Assembly: GCA_902775105.1 (NCBI GenBank)
Contig: CACYLC010000009.1
Location: 1 to 43,698, forward strand
DNA: 43,698 nucleotides
Direction of reading: 5' to 3'
DNA from: Oscillospiraceae bacterium
GTDB taxonomy: Bacteria > Bacillota > Clostridia > Oscillospirales > Oscillospiraceae
How positions within the stretch are numbered: the stretch's first letter is position 1; the number at the start of each line of letters is the position of its first letter. Below, in pieces: positions 16,957 through 25,460 of the stretch. The translations under genes and the position numbers were made by a program. The notes beneath the pieces are model-generated. The model made no database searches, was not told the DNA's origin, and saw nothing but the letters and a program-made list of their open reading frames with translations.

Positions 16957-18018
16957 TTATCTGACCAGATAGATCTTTTTCAGCAGCTTGCCCCAGAAGC
17001 CCTGCCGCAGCAGCCAGCCCCAAAGCAGACTCGCCAGAATGCCCACTGCGGTATAGGTGATCCACCAGCCGCCGGAGGTGATATAGATCCGCTCCTTCAG
17101 CGCCCTTCTGACCGGCTCGCCCTCCATCCAGAACTGAAAGGCCGCCACCAGACGGAACATGACAAACTGCCAGATCAGAATATCCATGCTGTTTCTGCCC
17201 CACCAGCTCAGGCACCGCTTTCCATAGACGCAGAGCTTGCTCTTGCCGCTGTCGATCATCCTTGCCAGCCACACGGTAACGAAGCTGCCAAGGCAGGCGG
17301 CAAAGAAGAAGAGCAGCAAGCTGGTATACTCATTATTCCCCAGATCGGCTCTTGTGGTCATACCGATCCAAGCAAGCAGAATCAGTGCCACGGCGCCGGC
17401 TGCCCATGTAAAGCACTTCCAAAATTCCTCCCAGTGCAGGCGGACAAGGTACCCAAGCGCATAGAACATACTCAATATCAACACCCGGCTCTGCTTATAG
17501 GGCAGCGTGATATAAAGTGCGGAGATCCCGGCGATAAAGCAGAGCGCCGTGATAAACAGCCGCTTGTATGCGCCCTCTTCTATAAAAACGTCCAGAAATT
17601 TATAGGCAACAGAGACGGTAAACAGGGCGCCGAGAAACCAGATTGCTCCAAGATAGTCTCCATCTTTGTCCAACGTCAGCAATACCCCTCCGATCTTCTT
17701 CAGGGTGGACAGTATGATGCCCGATGTCAGGTTTCCCCGCATCAACTTTGGGATCAGCCGTCCGATGAGGATGAGGATATTCCATCCCACAAAGGGGATG
17801 TATAGGCTCTTGACCTTGCGGATCAAAAAGTCCCGAAAGCTGCCTCTGGGGTTGTACAGAAAACCGGAGAGCAGAAAAAACAGGGGCATATGAAAGAGAT
17901 AAATGTATCTGTTATGAGGCCCATAACTATGACCGTAGAGCACCATCAGAATGCCTAAACCTTTGGCCACATCAATCCAGTCCAATCTTTTTTTTGCCGA
18001 TCCAGATGTTAATTCCAT
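16957..18018 (-). CDS. Membrane acyltransferase (acyltransferase-3 type)
   Basis: A 353-residue integral membrane protein with about ten hydrophobic segments. The N-terminus reads RLDWIDVAKGLGILMVLYGHSYGP, the conserved opening of the acyltransferase-3 family, with the catalytic-type histidine in YGHS; then HMPLFFLLSGFLY. Family members transfer acetyl or other acyl groups to sugars of envelope polysaccharides; this subgroup resembles fucose O-acetyltransferase-like proteins. The start abuts the remB stop with only 2 bases between and has no good Shine-Dalgarno, suggesting coupled translation. Its place between remB and gyrB interrupts the standard recF-remB-gyrB-gyrA order, so it is probably a later insertion. 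Its substrate cannot be told. Confidence 0.82.
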   Translation of the reverse strand: MELTSGSAKKRLDWIDVAKGLGILMVLYGHSYGPHNRYIYLFHMPLFFLLSGFLYNPRGSFRDFLIRKVKSLYIPFVGWNILILIGRLIPKLMRGNLTSGIILSTLKKIGGVLLTLDKDGDYLGAIWFLGALFTVSVAYKFLDVFIEEGAYKRLFITALCFIAGISALYITLPYKQSRVLILSMFYALGYLVRLHWEEFWKCFTWAAGAVALILLAWIGMTTRADLGNNEYTSLLLFFFAACLGSFVTVWLARMIDSGKSKLCVYGKRCLSWWGRNSMDILIWQFVMFRLVAAFQFWMEGEPVRRALKERIYITSGGWWITYTAVGILASLLWGWLLRQGFWGKLLKKIYLVR

Positions 18019-18020
18019 AT

Positions 18021-18299
18021 CTACAATGCTTCTTTCTTTCTGCTGTCCGTCCTGAGTCGCCTCTGTAGCGTGGCACTGGCGGGCTGAGCCAGAATCACCC
18101 GTTGACGGTCACTGTCTCTGCTCTGACAAACCACAAAGCTTTTGGGCAGATCATCGGTGGCGCTCTCCACCTGTCCCGCCTGCTCGGCACGGCTTAAATA
18201 CTGCCGGGTGCGATAGCTCTGGCTTGTGATGTCCAGATCGAAAATGCCGATGATATCCGAATCACGGATCACCGTGTTTTTGCCTAAGTAGAGATACAT
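18021..18299 (-). CDS. remB: RemB/YaaB-like DUF370 protein
   Basis: A 92-residue small protein with the DUF370 pattern: MYLYLGKNTVIRDSDIIGIFDLDITS at the start, KSFVVCQ in the middle and the 'QRVILAQPASATLQRR' end. In Bacillus the protein next to recF (YaaB/RemB) is a regulator connected with matrix and osmoprotection genes; other DUF370 proteins form DNA-binding rings. Its position right after recF supports this assignment. The start follows GAGG. 184 bases separate it from the recF stop, and I see no gene there. Confidence 0.85.
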   Translation of the reverse strand: MYLYLGKNTVIRDSDIIGIFDLDITSQSYRTRQYLSRAEQAGQVESATDDLPKSFVVCQSRDSDRQRVILAQPASATLQRRLRTDSRKKEAL

Positions 18300-18483
18300 A
18301 GTGACCTCGATTTTCAGGGGCGAATGTGGTTTCTCTGCTGCCCCGTGTTATCATCTTCTGCCTGTTGTGCGTGCGCTGCTGGCTTTCAGCCGACTGGGAG
18401 GCGCTCGTGTGGTGCAATGCGTTGGTTGGCGCTGGGGTGCTCATTGGTACTGCGAAGGGTGTGACGGTGTATTCTCGTACCAT

Positions 18484-19587
18484 TCAAAGCACCTGCCCGT
18501 TTTCCACCCTCAGCACTCGTCCCGCCTTCAAACTCCCCTGCTTCTCCTCCTCGCAGCAGGTGATGAACACCTGCCCTCGGTCGATGCGGTTGAGGACGAA
18601 CTCCTGCCGCCGGGGATCCAGTTCGGAGAGGACATCGTCTAGGAGCAGCACCGGATATTCCTCCCGGTCGTCCCGGCTGATCTCCCGCTCTGCCAGCTTC
18701 AGCGCCAGCGCCGCTGTCCGGGTCTGACCCTGACTGCCGAAGGCTCGGGCGGAGACGCCGTTGATGAGAACGTCAATATCGTCCTTATGGGGGCCGGAGA
18801 GACAGCTTCTGCTCTCCCATTCTGCCCGTTTATGCCCCTCCATATGCTCCAAAAGCTGGGAATAGATCACCAGCGCCGGGGCAAGGGGGTCGGTGACGGT
18901 TTTTACCGTCCGGTAGGTCAGCCCCAGCTCCTCCCGCCCGCCGGAGCAATCCCGGTGGATCTTCGGGGCGAACTGCCTGAGCTTTTCCACGTAATAGGCC
19001 CGATAGTGGATGATGTGCGCGCCTAACTGGCACATTCTGATGCTGTAAGTGTCCAGCGTATCCGCCACAACGGGATCGTCCAGATAGTCCTTTAAGATTC
19101 GGGTCTTTTGCTCCTGAAGCCGGCGATATTCCCCGACGGCCTCGGCGTATCTGGGGCGGAGCTGGCTGATGGCGTCGTCCAGAAACCGCCGTCTCTGGGA
19201 CGCTCCCGCCTTGATGAGGGACAGATCCTCCGGACAAAAGAGCACGGTATTCAAAATGCCGGCCAGCTCGACTGCGCTTTTCAGCTTCACCCCGTTGGAC
19301 TTTAAGCTCCTGCGGACGCCCTTTCTCAGCTCCGCCTCCAGCTTAAAATCCCGGTTCCGGCTCTCCAGCAGCATCTCCATTTTGGCGCTGTCCCGTTCAA
19401 AGGAGATCAGCTCCCGATCCGTCCGCGCCCGGTGGCTGCGGCAGTCGGAGAAGTAGCGGATGGCCTCGATCAGGTTGGTCTTGCCCTGGGCGTTCTCCCC
19501 CACCACCACATTGATGCCGGGGTGGAAGTCCACATTGAGTCCGCTGTAATTGCGAAAGCCGTCCAGCTTCAGGTTTTGAACGATCAT
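18484..19587 (-). CDS. recF: DNA replication and repair protein RecF
   Basis: An SMC-like ATPase that works with RecO and RecR to load RecA on gapped DNA. 367 residues from ATG 19587, which overlaps the yaaA stop in an ATGA, so a longer upstream frame is rejected. Motifs: [14 protein letters not shown] at the start, Walker [15 protein letters not shown], the RecF-typical [24 protein letters not shown], the signature [16 protein letters not shown], and Walker [14 protein letters not shown]. Family length and motif order are normal. Confidence 0.96.
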   Translation of the reverse strand: MIVQNLKLDGFRNYSGLNVDFHPGINVVVGENAQGKTNLIEAIRYFSDCRSHRARTDRELISFERDSAKMEMLLESRNRDFKLEAELRKGVRRSLKSNGVKLKSAVELAGILNTVLFCPEDLSLIKAGASQRRRFLDDAISQLRPRYAEAVGEYRRLQEQKTRILKDYLDDPVVADTLDTYSIRMCQLGAHIIHYRAYYVEKLRQFAPKIHRDCSGGREELGLTYRTVKTVTDPLAPALVIYSQLLEHMEGHKRAEWESRSCLSGPHKDDIDVLINGVSARAFGSQGQTRTAALALKLAEREISRDDREEYPVLLLDDVLSELDPRRQEFVLNRIDRGQVFITCCEEEKQGSLKAGRVLRVENGQVL

Positions 19588-19793
19588 TCGATGATGACGG
19601 TATTGCCGTCGATCTCTACCACGTCGCCGGGACGGAGCTTCTTGCCCCGCATGGTGCACTGATCGCCGTTGACCTTCACTTCGCCGGCCTGAATGCGGAG
19701 CTTAGCGTCGCCGCCGGTCTCCACCAGACCCTCGTATTTGAGAAGGCTGTCCAGCTTGATATATTCGGTTGTGATCTTGGAACGGTATTCCAT
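19584..19793 (-). CDS. yaaA: S4-domain RNA-binding protein YaaA
   Basis: A 69-residue protein starting [20 protein letters not shown]. Its S4 domain ([20 protein letters not shown]...GDVVEIDG) is typical of the small YaaA/RlbA proteins encoded between dnaN and recF in Firmicutes, some of which help ribosome assembly. The start at 19793 follows AGGAG; an upstream extension runs into the dispersed repeat and is rejected. The stop overlaps recF by 4 bases. Confidence 0.93.
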   Translation of the reverse strand: MEYRSKITTEYIKLDSLLKYEGLVETGGDAKLRIQAGEVKVNGDQCTMRGKKLRPGDVVEIDGNTVIIE

Positions 19794-19809
19794 AGGTTCT
19801 CCTTTGATA

Positions 19810-19910
19810 GCGGGCGGCCGAGGGCCGCCCCTACCCGATCTTTGCTGATCTCTCAATCATGTGGTAGGGGCGGGAATGCCCCGGAGAGGGTACTCGCCCC
19901 CCGGTAACGG
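19810..19910. repeat. Dispersed GC-rich repeat between dnaN and yaaA
   Basis: The 128-bp gap between dnaN and yaaA carries GCGGGCGGCCGAGGGCCGCC with CCCTAC, then GTAGGGGCGGGAATGCCCC and GTACTCGCCCC. These are the same words as in the other dispersed repeats of the window, in inverted arrangement. No gene and no T-run are seen. Confidence 0.55.
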
Positions 19911-19920
19911 GAATCTTATT

Positions 19921-21060
19921 TTATACTCCTGCCTTCAATCTGACCGGCAGCACCATATAGGTAAAGGCATCCGGGGCGATATTGCCGCCCTCCGCCCCGG
20001 TGATGACACAGGGAGAGACGGAGGTATTCAGGGACAGATAGACCGACGGAGTGGGTACCGCCTTGAGGGCGTCCAGCAGGTACTTATGATTAAAGCCGAT
20101 CTCCAGACCCTGTCCGTCCCCGTCCACCGGGCACTCGTCGTAGGCATTCCCCAGGGCGGTGGAGGTCTTGACCTTCAAAATCCCCGGCTCGAAGGTACAG
20201 CGGAGGGGGCTTTTCTGCTGCTCGCTGATAATGAGGGAGCAGCGCTCAATGGACTCCATCAGTCTCCGGGTATCGGCGTTGACCCGGATGGCGGAAGTTG
20301 CGGGAATCGCCTTTCTGTAATCCAGAAACTCGCCTTCCAGACGGCGGGTGATGAGGGTGACTTCCCCGGTTTTGAACATAATATGCCGCTCGCCCTGAAC
20401 GACCTCAACCAGCTCCTCGCTGTCTCCGGCGATGCGCTGGACTTCCTTTAAAGCGGCGCCCGGCACCACGAAACGAAATTCCTTCGCCCCCGTGAGGTTG
20501 TCAATTTTTTCCCTTCGCAGGGCCAGCCGATAGCCGTCTACCGCCACCATAGTCAGGCGGTGCCCCTCCTCTCCCGGCTCCACGTCAAACAGGGCGCCGG
20601 TATGGATGGGTCGGGCGTCAGACTGGGAAATGGCAAATCCGGTGCGGTCGATCATGTCCCGAATGGCGCTCTGGGAGATTTGGAAGGTGTTCATATACTC
20701 CACAGTGGGGAGGTCAGGGTACTCCGAGGCGTCGATGCCCTGAATGTTAAATTCGCTCATGCCGCAGCGGAGATTGACGGTAAAGCCGTCTGTGGAGAAG
20801 ATCACCACGTCGTCCGGCATCCTGCGGACGATCTCACCGAACAGCCGGGCGGAGAGCACCATGGCTCCGGTCTCTCGTACCTCTGCAGGGACGACGGAAC
20901 GGATGCCGGTTTTCAGATCATAGCCGGTGATGCGGAGCTGGGTCTCTCGGGCCTCTACCAGAAGTCCTTCCAGAGCGGGGATGGAGCTTTTCACTGCCAC
21001 TGTCCGGGAGGACATGTTGATGGCGCTCAGGAGCAGTGCCTTCTCACAGGAAAATTTCAT
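19921..21060 (-). CDS. dnaN: DNA polymerase III beta subunit (sliding clamp)
   Basis: The ring-forming processivity clamp, 379 residues, with three similar domains as in all bacterial beta clamps. The N-terminus MKFSCEKALLLSAINMSSRTV and the C-terminal end (TYMVLPVRL, preceded by a hydrophobic cleft-forming stretch) are characteristic. The start follows CGGAGG by a normal distance. It lies 372 bp after dnaA with oriC in between, the classic order. Confidence 0.97.
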   Translation of the reverse strand: MKFSCEKALLLSAINMSSRTVAVKSSIPALEGLLVEARETQLRITGYDLKTGIRSVVPAEVRETGAMVLSARLFGEIVRRMPDDVVIFSTDGFTVNLRCGMSEFNIQGIDASEYPDLPTVEYMNTFQISQSAIRDMIDRTGFAISQSDARPIHTGALFDVEPGEEGHRLTMVAVDGYRLALRREKIDNLTGAKEFRFVVPGAALKEVQRIAGDSEELVEVVQGERHIMFKTGEVTLITRRLEGEFLDYRKAIPATSAIRVNADTRRLMESIERCSLIISEQQKSPLRCTFEPGILKVKTSTALGNAYDECPVDGDGQGLEIGFNHKYLLDALKAVPTPSVYLSLNTSVSPCVITGAEGGNIAPDAFTYMVLPVRLKAGV

Positions 21061-21432
21061 AGGGAACCTCCGTTCTCTTTTCAGAAAGAAAGATTATTTA
21101 TAAATAGCAGTAGTAGTAGGGGGCGGGGAAAAGTGGAAAACCGTGGGAAAGGGTTGAAAATGCTGGGAAATGTCGTCCTCAGGGGGTTGTGGAGAAATTT
21201 GGCGTAATCCACAGGCAAGACCTGAGAGGAGCGGTTTTCCACGGAAACACAATCCACAGGAGGAAAAGTTTATGTGGATTCTGTGGATGAATTTTTTCGG
21301 CGGCTGATGGTACTTTGCCCTTTTGTGCAGCGGCTGGCCTACCCGGCCGGGGGGCAATTTTGAGTGAGAGGAATCCTTGTTGTCTGTTGCGTCTCCCCGG
21401 TGGTCTCCCCGGCTTTCGCCCTCGCTTTTCCT
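21061..21432. other. oriC: Chromosomal replication origin (oriC), dnaA-dnaN spacer
   Basis: A 372-bp gene-free spacer. Starting next to dnaN, on the plus strand: AT-rich GATTATTTATAAA (21092-21104); five trinucleotides TAG CAG TAG TAG TAG (21105-21119), matching the DnaA-trio idea; GGGGCGGGG (21120-21128); then four units with an exact 10-bp period (TGGAAAA, TGGGAAA, TTGAAAA, TGGGAAA starting at 21134, 21144, 21154, 21164). Next come near-consensus DnaA boxes: TGTGGAGAA 21188, TAATCCACA 21205, TGTGGATGA 21282 (one mismatch each) and weaker ones at 21235, 21250 and 21273. The order AT-rich, trio, GC tract, boxes agrees with the Bacillus unwinding module. I see nothing clear in 21300-21432. Confidence 0.85.
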
Positions 21433-22752
21433 TTAATATCCCCGGCTGTTGATGTTGCTCTTGATGTCTCGGATAATTTCTGACAGCTCCCGGTTCTTTT
21501 TGATCTCGCCTTCGATCTTCTCCAGCGAGTGCATAACGGTGGTATGGTGCTGACCGAACACCTTGCCGATCTCCGGGAGGGACAGGTTTGTGATCGACCG
21601 AATCAGGTAGATAGAGACCTGTCGTGCCAGCACAATATCCTTCATACGGGAGGAACCCAAGATGGCCTTGGTGTCCATGGAATAGTATTTCGCCGTCTCC
21701 TCTACGATGATCTCCGGAGAGGGGATGTACTCATCTCTGGCGTGGATCAGCTCCCGGATGGCTCTGCCCACGTTTTCGTCGTTGACGTTTCGGCCCATCA
21801 GATCCCGATAGGCCAGAAGGCGCTTGACGGTTCCCTCGATCTGCCGGACGTTGGCCGTGATATTCTGGGCAATGTACTCAATGATGTCGTTGGGCAGCTC
21901 CAGTCCCAGCATAATGGCCTTATTCTTAATGATGGCGCACCGGGTCTCATAGTCCGGCGGCTGGATGTCCACCAGAAGTCCCCACTCAAACCGGGTCTGC
22001 AGACGGTTTTCCAGTCTTGCCATCTCGCTTGGCGGCCGGTCAGAGGTGAGAACGATCTGGTGTCCCGCCTCGTACAGGTTATTAAAGGTATTAAAAAACT
22101 CCTCCTGGGTCTGCTCCTTGCCGGCGATAAACTGGATATCGTCCACCAGCAGCAGGTCCTTGTCCCGGTACTTCTGCCGGAAGGCGTCAGTGGTCTTGGT
22201 GCGGATGGCCTCGTTCAGCTCATTGGTAAACTCGTCGCCCTTGATGAAGATAATGCTGTAATCCGGGTGATTGCGGTGAATGGTGTGGTAGATGGCGTAG
22301 AGCAGGTGGGTCTTGCCCAGACCGGACTCGCCGTAAATAAACAGCGGATTATAGCTCTTGCCGGGGTTATCCGCCACATGGAGGGCGGCGTTATAGGCAA
22401 ACTGGTTGGAGGTGCCCACCACAAAGTGGTCAAAGGTAAACTCCTCGCTGCCCATCAGCACGTTTTCGTTGCGCCTGTCCCCGCCGCTGCGGTAGGCGTC
22501 TGCGTCCTCCTTTGTCAGTACCTGCACCTCCAGATCGGCGGCGAAGAGATCGTACAGCACCTTCTTCAGTGCCGGCAGATACCGGGAGAGAATGACATCC
22601 CGCTTAAAGGGGGTGGGCACGCACAGCACCAGCTTGTCCTCAACCAGATCAATGGCCTCCGTATCGCCAAACCAGGTACTGACCGCTGTGGGCGTCAGCT
22701 CCTGTTCCAGGAGCGTGACCACACTGGCCCAGATGTCGGCAGCGGAATTCAT
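21433..22752 (-). CDS. dnaA: Chromosomal replication initiator DnaA
   Basis: An AAA+ initiator that binds DnaA boxes and opens oriC, 439 residues from ATG 22752 (MNSAADIW). Domain I covers roughly residues 1-80 and domain II is a short linker. Domain III carries FTFDHFVVGTSNQFAYNAA, Walker A GESGLGKTHL, Walker B LLVDDIQF and the sensor LTSDRPP. Domain IV has the DNA-binding signature ARQVSIYLIRS..LPEIGKVFGQHHTTVMHS. The Shine-Dalgarno GGGAGG is about 12 bases away, rather far; upstream in-frame codons do not look like DnaA. Its promoter is at 22864-22892. Confidence 0.96.
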   Translation of the reverse strand: MNSAADIWASVVTLLEQELTPTAVSTWFGDTEAIDLVEDKLVLCVPTPFKRDVILSRYLPALKKVLYDLFAADLEVQVLTKEDADAYRSGGDRRNENVLMGSEEFTFDHFVVGTSNQFAYNAALHVADNPGKSYNPLFIYGESGLGKTHLLYAIYHTIHRNHPDYSIIFIKGDEFTNELNEAIRTKTTDAFRQKYRDKDLLLVDDIQFIAGKEQTQEEFFNTFNNLYEAGHQIVLTSDRPPSEMARLENRLQTRFEWGLLVDIQPPDYETRCAIIKNKAIMLGLELPNDIIEYIAQNITANVRQIEGTVKRLLAYRDLMGRNVNDENVGRAIRELIHARDEYIPSPEIIVEETAKYYSMDTKAILGSSRMKDIVLARQVSIYLIRSITNLSLPEIGKVFGQHHTTVMHSLEKIEGEIKKNRELSEIIRDIKSNINSRGY

Positions 22753-22863
22753 ATCGGAAAAAAACCTCCCATCGCCCGCCGCAGCGGACAGAAAATAAGC
22801 CTTTCCGGGAAAGGCAGTCTGCGCAGCCGTCTCTCTTGCCGGCACGCTGTTTTGATTGAGATG

Positions 22864-22892
22864 ATTATACCACGCAATGGGCTTTTTTACAA
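22864..22892 (-). promoter_or_regulatory. dnaA promoter
   Basis: Minus strand: TTGTAA (22892-22887), a 17-bp spacer, and consensus TATAAT (22869-22864). The leader would be about 105 nt. Confidence 0.7.
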
Positions 22893-23053
22893 GAGTTACA
22901 CATTTAATAAACAAATTGCGTTTTCCGGGCAAGAATTGGCGTTTTAAACAGGCCGGACAAGGGAAACCCCTTGCTTCAACCACAAGATATTGTGTTTTTC
23001 TTGCATTTGACACCAATCTTGCCTATTTTATTTCAAAAAATGGAGAATGCCTG

Positions 23054-23083
23054 TTGACAGAAAGAAATTTCTTAGGTTATAAT
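23054..23083 (+). promoter_or_regulatory. rpmH promoter
   Basis: Consensus TTGACA (23054-23059), an 18-bp spacer, and consensus TATAAT (23078-23083), fitting a highly expressed ribosomal protein gene. Confidence 0.85.
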
Positions 23084-23206
23084 GTCTTTTGCATTCTGGG
23101 TCAAAATGGCATCCGGCTGTTTGAAGGACCCGGAACAAGAATCGTTCGCTGCGGCCGGTTTTTTCAGCCGGCTTGTTGAGCAATAAGAAAGTCGGAGGTG
23201 TTATTT

Positions 23207-23347
23207 ATGGCTACCAAACGTACCTACCAGCCCAAGAAGCTCCATCGCTCCAAGGTTCACGGTTTCCGCAAGAGAATGGCGACCGCCAACGGCCGCAAGG
23301 TTCTGGCCCGCCGTCGTGCCAAGGGCCGTATCCGTCTGACCCACTGA
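23207..23347 (+). CDS. rpmH: 50S ribosomal protein L34
   Basis: A 46-residue basic protein: [20 protein letters not shown], then [20 protein letters not shown] and RIRLTH. This is the conserved L34 sequence in full. GGAGG lies eight bases before the ATG. First gene of the rightward operon at the origin (rpmH-rnpA-yidD-yidC-khpB). Confidence 0.98.
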   Translation: MATKRTYQPKKLHRSKVHGFRKRMATANGRKVLARRRAKGRIRLTH

Positions 23348-23394
23348 TACGAGCCGCTGATGTGAAGGGCAAAGCGAAAATAGCGCCATGATTT

Positions 23395-23447
23395 TCAGGG
23401 GTGGAGGATCCGGGGCCACAGCGCCGCAGTATGATCTCCGCCCCTGA
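23395..23447 (+). promoter_or_regulatory. Stem-loop in the rpmH-rnpA spacer
   Basis: TCAGGGGTGGAG (23395-23406) can pair over 12 positions with CTCCGCCCCTGA (23436-23447), with one G-U and a 29-nt loop. No T-run follows, so it is not a classical terminator. It may be a processing or partial attenuation site that lets rpmH be made in excess over rnpA. Confidence 0.4.
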
Positions 23448-23501
23448 ACGCATAGGGACAGCTTTTACCCGCCGCCCGCCGCCGTAAGGAGAGAACAGAA
23501 T

Positions 23502-23849
23502 TTGAAGCGCCACTTTTCCCTGAAACAGAATCGGGATTTTCAGCGGCTCTACCGCAAGGGAAAGTACGCCGCCACCTCCACGCTGGTGATCTACTGGCGG
23601 CCCAACCGATTGGAGCATAACCGCCTGGGCATCACTGCCAGTACCAAGCTGGGTCACGCCGTGATGCGCAACAAGCTGCGTCGGAGGATCCGGGAGATCT
23701 ACCGCCATCACGAGGGCGAGATGAAAACGGGCATCGACCTTGTCGTCGTGGCCCGTCAGCAGGCGCCCCAGGTGGATTATTGGAAGCTGGATCGGGATTT
23801 TCGAAAGCTCACCAAAAAGCTGGGCATCCGGACGGAGACGGAGCAATGA
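23502..23849 (+). CDS. rnpA: Ribonuclease P protein component
   Basis: The 115-residue protein subunit of RNase P, which together with the catalytic RNA matures the 5' ends of tRNAs. Begins LKRHFSLKQNRDFQRLYRKGK; the RNR signature is MRNKLRRRIREIYR. The start is a TTG at 23502 preceded by AAGGAGAG; no ATG gives the conserved N-terminus. The stop overlaps the yidD start (ATGA). Confidence 0.96.
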   Translation: MKRHFSLKQNRDFQRLYRKGKYAATSTLVIYWRPNRLEHNRLGITASTKLGHAVMRNKLRRRIREIYRHHEGEMKTGIDLVVVARQQAPQVDYWKLDRDFRKLTKKLGIRTETEQ

Positions 23850-24064
23850 AGCGGGTCTTTCTCTGGCTGATCCGGTTTTATCAGACCCAGATCTCTCCCC
23901 TGCGCCCGCCCGCCTGCCGCTTTATCCCCACCTGCTCGGAGTATGCCCGTCAGGCGGTGGAGAAGTACGGCCCGGCAAAGGGCAGCCTTCTGGCGGCCAA
24001 GCGGCTTTCCAAATGCCATCCCTTCCATCGGCAAAAGACCATCGAGTATGACCCGGTGCCGTAG
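23846..24064 (+). CDS. yidD: Membrane protein insertion efficiency factor YidD
   Basis: A 72-residue protein with the conserved YidD pattern: MKRVFLWLIRFYQTQISPLRPPACRF, then PTCSEYARQAVEKYG and CHPF. It is a small, probably membrane-associated factor assisting YidC. The ATG overlaps the rnpA stop by 4 bases, so translation is coupled. Position between rnpA and yidC is the standard one. Confidence 0.96.
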   Translation: MKRVFLWLIRFYQTQISPLRPPACRFIPTCSEYARQAVEKYGPAKGSLLAAKRLSKCHPFHRQKTIEYDPVP

Positions 24065-24164
24065 AGACGGATCAATTTGAAAATCGAAACGGGACGTCGA
24101 TCCGAAAGATGTTTCGTTTTCCGGCACCCCACCTACCCAGCCTTATCATTAGGAGGCCAAAAAT

Positions 24165-25445
24165 TTGATTACCGCAATTTTACAGTTTTTCGGCAGGATC
24201 CTTTTGTGGATCTACAACTTCTGCGGCAACTACGCTCTGGCGCTGATCATCTTTACCCTGCTGACGAAGCTTGTCCTCTTCCCCCTGTCCTACCGGGGCA
24301 AGAAGAGCATGATGCAGATGAACTCCCTCAACGGAGAGATGCAGCGGCTTCAAAAGCAGTACGGCAAGGATCAGGCCCGCTATCAGCAGGAGATGCAGAA
24401 GCTCTACGAAGAGGAGCATATCAACCCCATGGGCGGCTGCCTGTGGTCCCTGCTGCCCTTCCCCATTCTGATGGGACTTTACTACGTCATCCGCAAGCCC
24501 ATGCTCTATATGCTCTGCCTGACGGAGGATCAGATCTCCGCTGTCAAGGAGGCGCTGGTTGCCGCCCAGTCCGGCATTCTGGACGGGGTGAATCAGGCCT
24601 ACGAAGAGGTCCGCATGATGAGCGTCATCAGCCAGGACAGCAGCCTCTATCAGGTGGCTGCCAATGCGCTGGGCGACGGGGCGGACAAGCTCCAGACCAT
24701 CAACTTCAATATGTTCGGCATTGACCTGGGCTCCATCCCCACCTGGAAGTTCTGGACCTGGGATTCCGTGAACTGGGGCAATATCGGCCTGTTCCTCATC
24801 CCGCTGGTGGTGATCGTGGTGCAGTATGCCTACTCCTTCTACTCCATGAAGTCCAACCAGATCAAGAACGGAGACGAGAAAAAGGAGGAGGCCGCCGCTG
24901 CCGGCAACCAGTCCACCAAGACCATGATGATGGTCATGCCGCTGATGTACCTGTGGTTCGGCTATATCATGCCCGCCGGCATGTGCGTTTACATGATCTT
25001 CAGCTCCATCTTCCAGATGCTTCAGGAGCTGATCTTCTCCAAATTCCTGAACAAGAAGTTCGCTGAGGAAGAGGAGGAGCGGAAAAAACGCCTGGCCGAG
25101 AAGCGGGAGCAGGAGAAGGTCAAAAAGGCCGAGATCGCTGCCCGCCGGGCTGCCGAGCAGGAGGAGCTGGCGAAAAAGGGCAAGAAAGCCGTCAAGCAGG
25201 CTCAGAAGAAGCGCCAGGACAGCGGAGCCGGACAAATCGGTGTCCGCCGCTACGCAAGAGGCCGTGCCTATGAGGCGGATCGCTACCCCACCACAGCCTA
25301 CCGTGACCCTCAGGACGTGCTGGACGAGGAGGCGCTGGAGCGTGCCCTCGCCAAGCGGGGGAAGAAGCAGGCTGCGGAGGAGATCACGTCTCCGGAGACC
25401 CCGGTTGAGACCGTCTCCGAAGCTGACAACCAGAACGAAGAATAA
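24165..25445 (+). CDS. yidC: Membrane protein insertase YidC/OxaA (SpoIIIJ type)
   Basis: A 426-residue insertase placing proteins in the cytoplasmic membrane. The start is TTG 24165 behind AGGAGG. The first segment (residues ~1-40) leads to Arg44 in LSYRGKKSM, the conserved groove arginine, followed by the cytoplasmic helical hairpin rich in Gln/Lys (about 45-82). Further hydrophobic segments lie near 90-110, 205-225 and 250-290. There is no lipobox, unlike Bacillus SpoIIIJ. The region between the second and third segments (about 110-200) has an inserted soluble stretch. The C-terminal 130 residues are strongly charged (EEEEERKKRLAEKREQ), a coiled-coil-like tail that in related proteins contacts ribosomes. 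Confidence 0.95.
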   Translation: MITAILQFFGRILLWIYNFCGNYALALIIFTLLTKLVLFPLSYRGKKSMMQMNSLNGEMQRLQKQYGKDQARYQQEMQKLYEEEHINPMGGCLWSLLPFPILMGLYYVIRKPMLYMLCLTEDQISAVKEALVAAQSGILDGVNQAYEEVRMMSVISQDSSLYQVAANALGDGADKLQTINFNMFGIDLGSIPTWKFWTWDSVNWGNIGLFLIPLVVIVVQYAYSFYSMKSNQIKNGDEKKEEAAAAGNQSTKTMMMVMPLMYLWFGYIMPAGMCVYMIFSSIFQMLQELIFSKFLNKKFAEEEEERKKRLAEKREQEKVKKAEIAARRAAEQEELAKKGKKAVKQAQKKRQDSGAGQIGVRRYARGRAYEADRYPTTAYRDPQDVLDEEALERALAKRGKKQAAEEITSPETPVETVSEADNQNEE

Positions 25446-25460
25446 GGGAGTTGAACATCC

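Larger units (their letters stand above)
22753..23206. other. Divergent dnaA / rpmH intergenic region
   Basis: 454 bases without a gene. The part near 22890-23090 is AT-rich and holds the two outward promoters listed separately. I looked for TTATCCACA-like boxes and found none with fewer than two mismatches, so the origin function seems to lie on the dnaN side. Confidence 0.7.

Noticed and set aside
18262-18483. Minus-strand 73-codon frame between recF and remB
   Set aside because: Overlaps the remB start, has no ribosome-binding site, and its peptide is without motif; treated as spacer.
22753-23206. Second half of a bipartite origin upstream of dnaA
   Set aside because: No DnaA box with fewer than two mismatches was found in this spacer, although the region is AT-rich.
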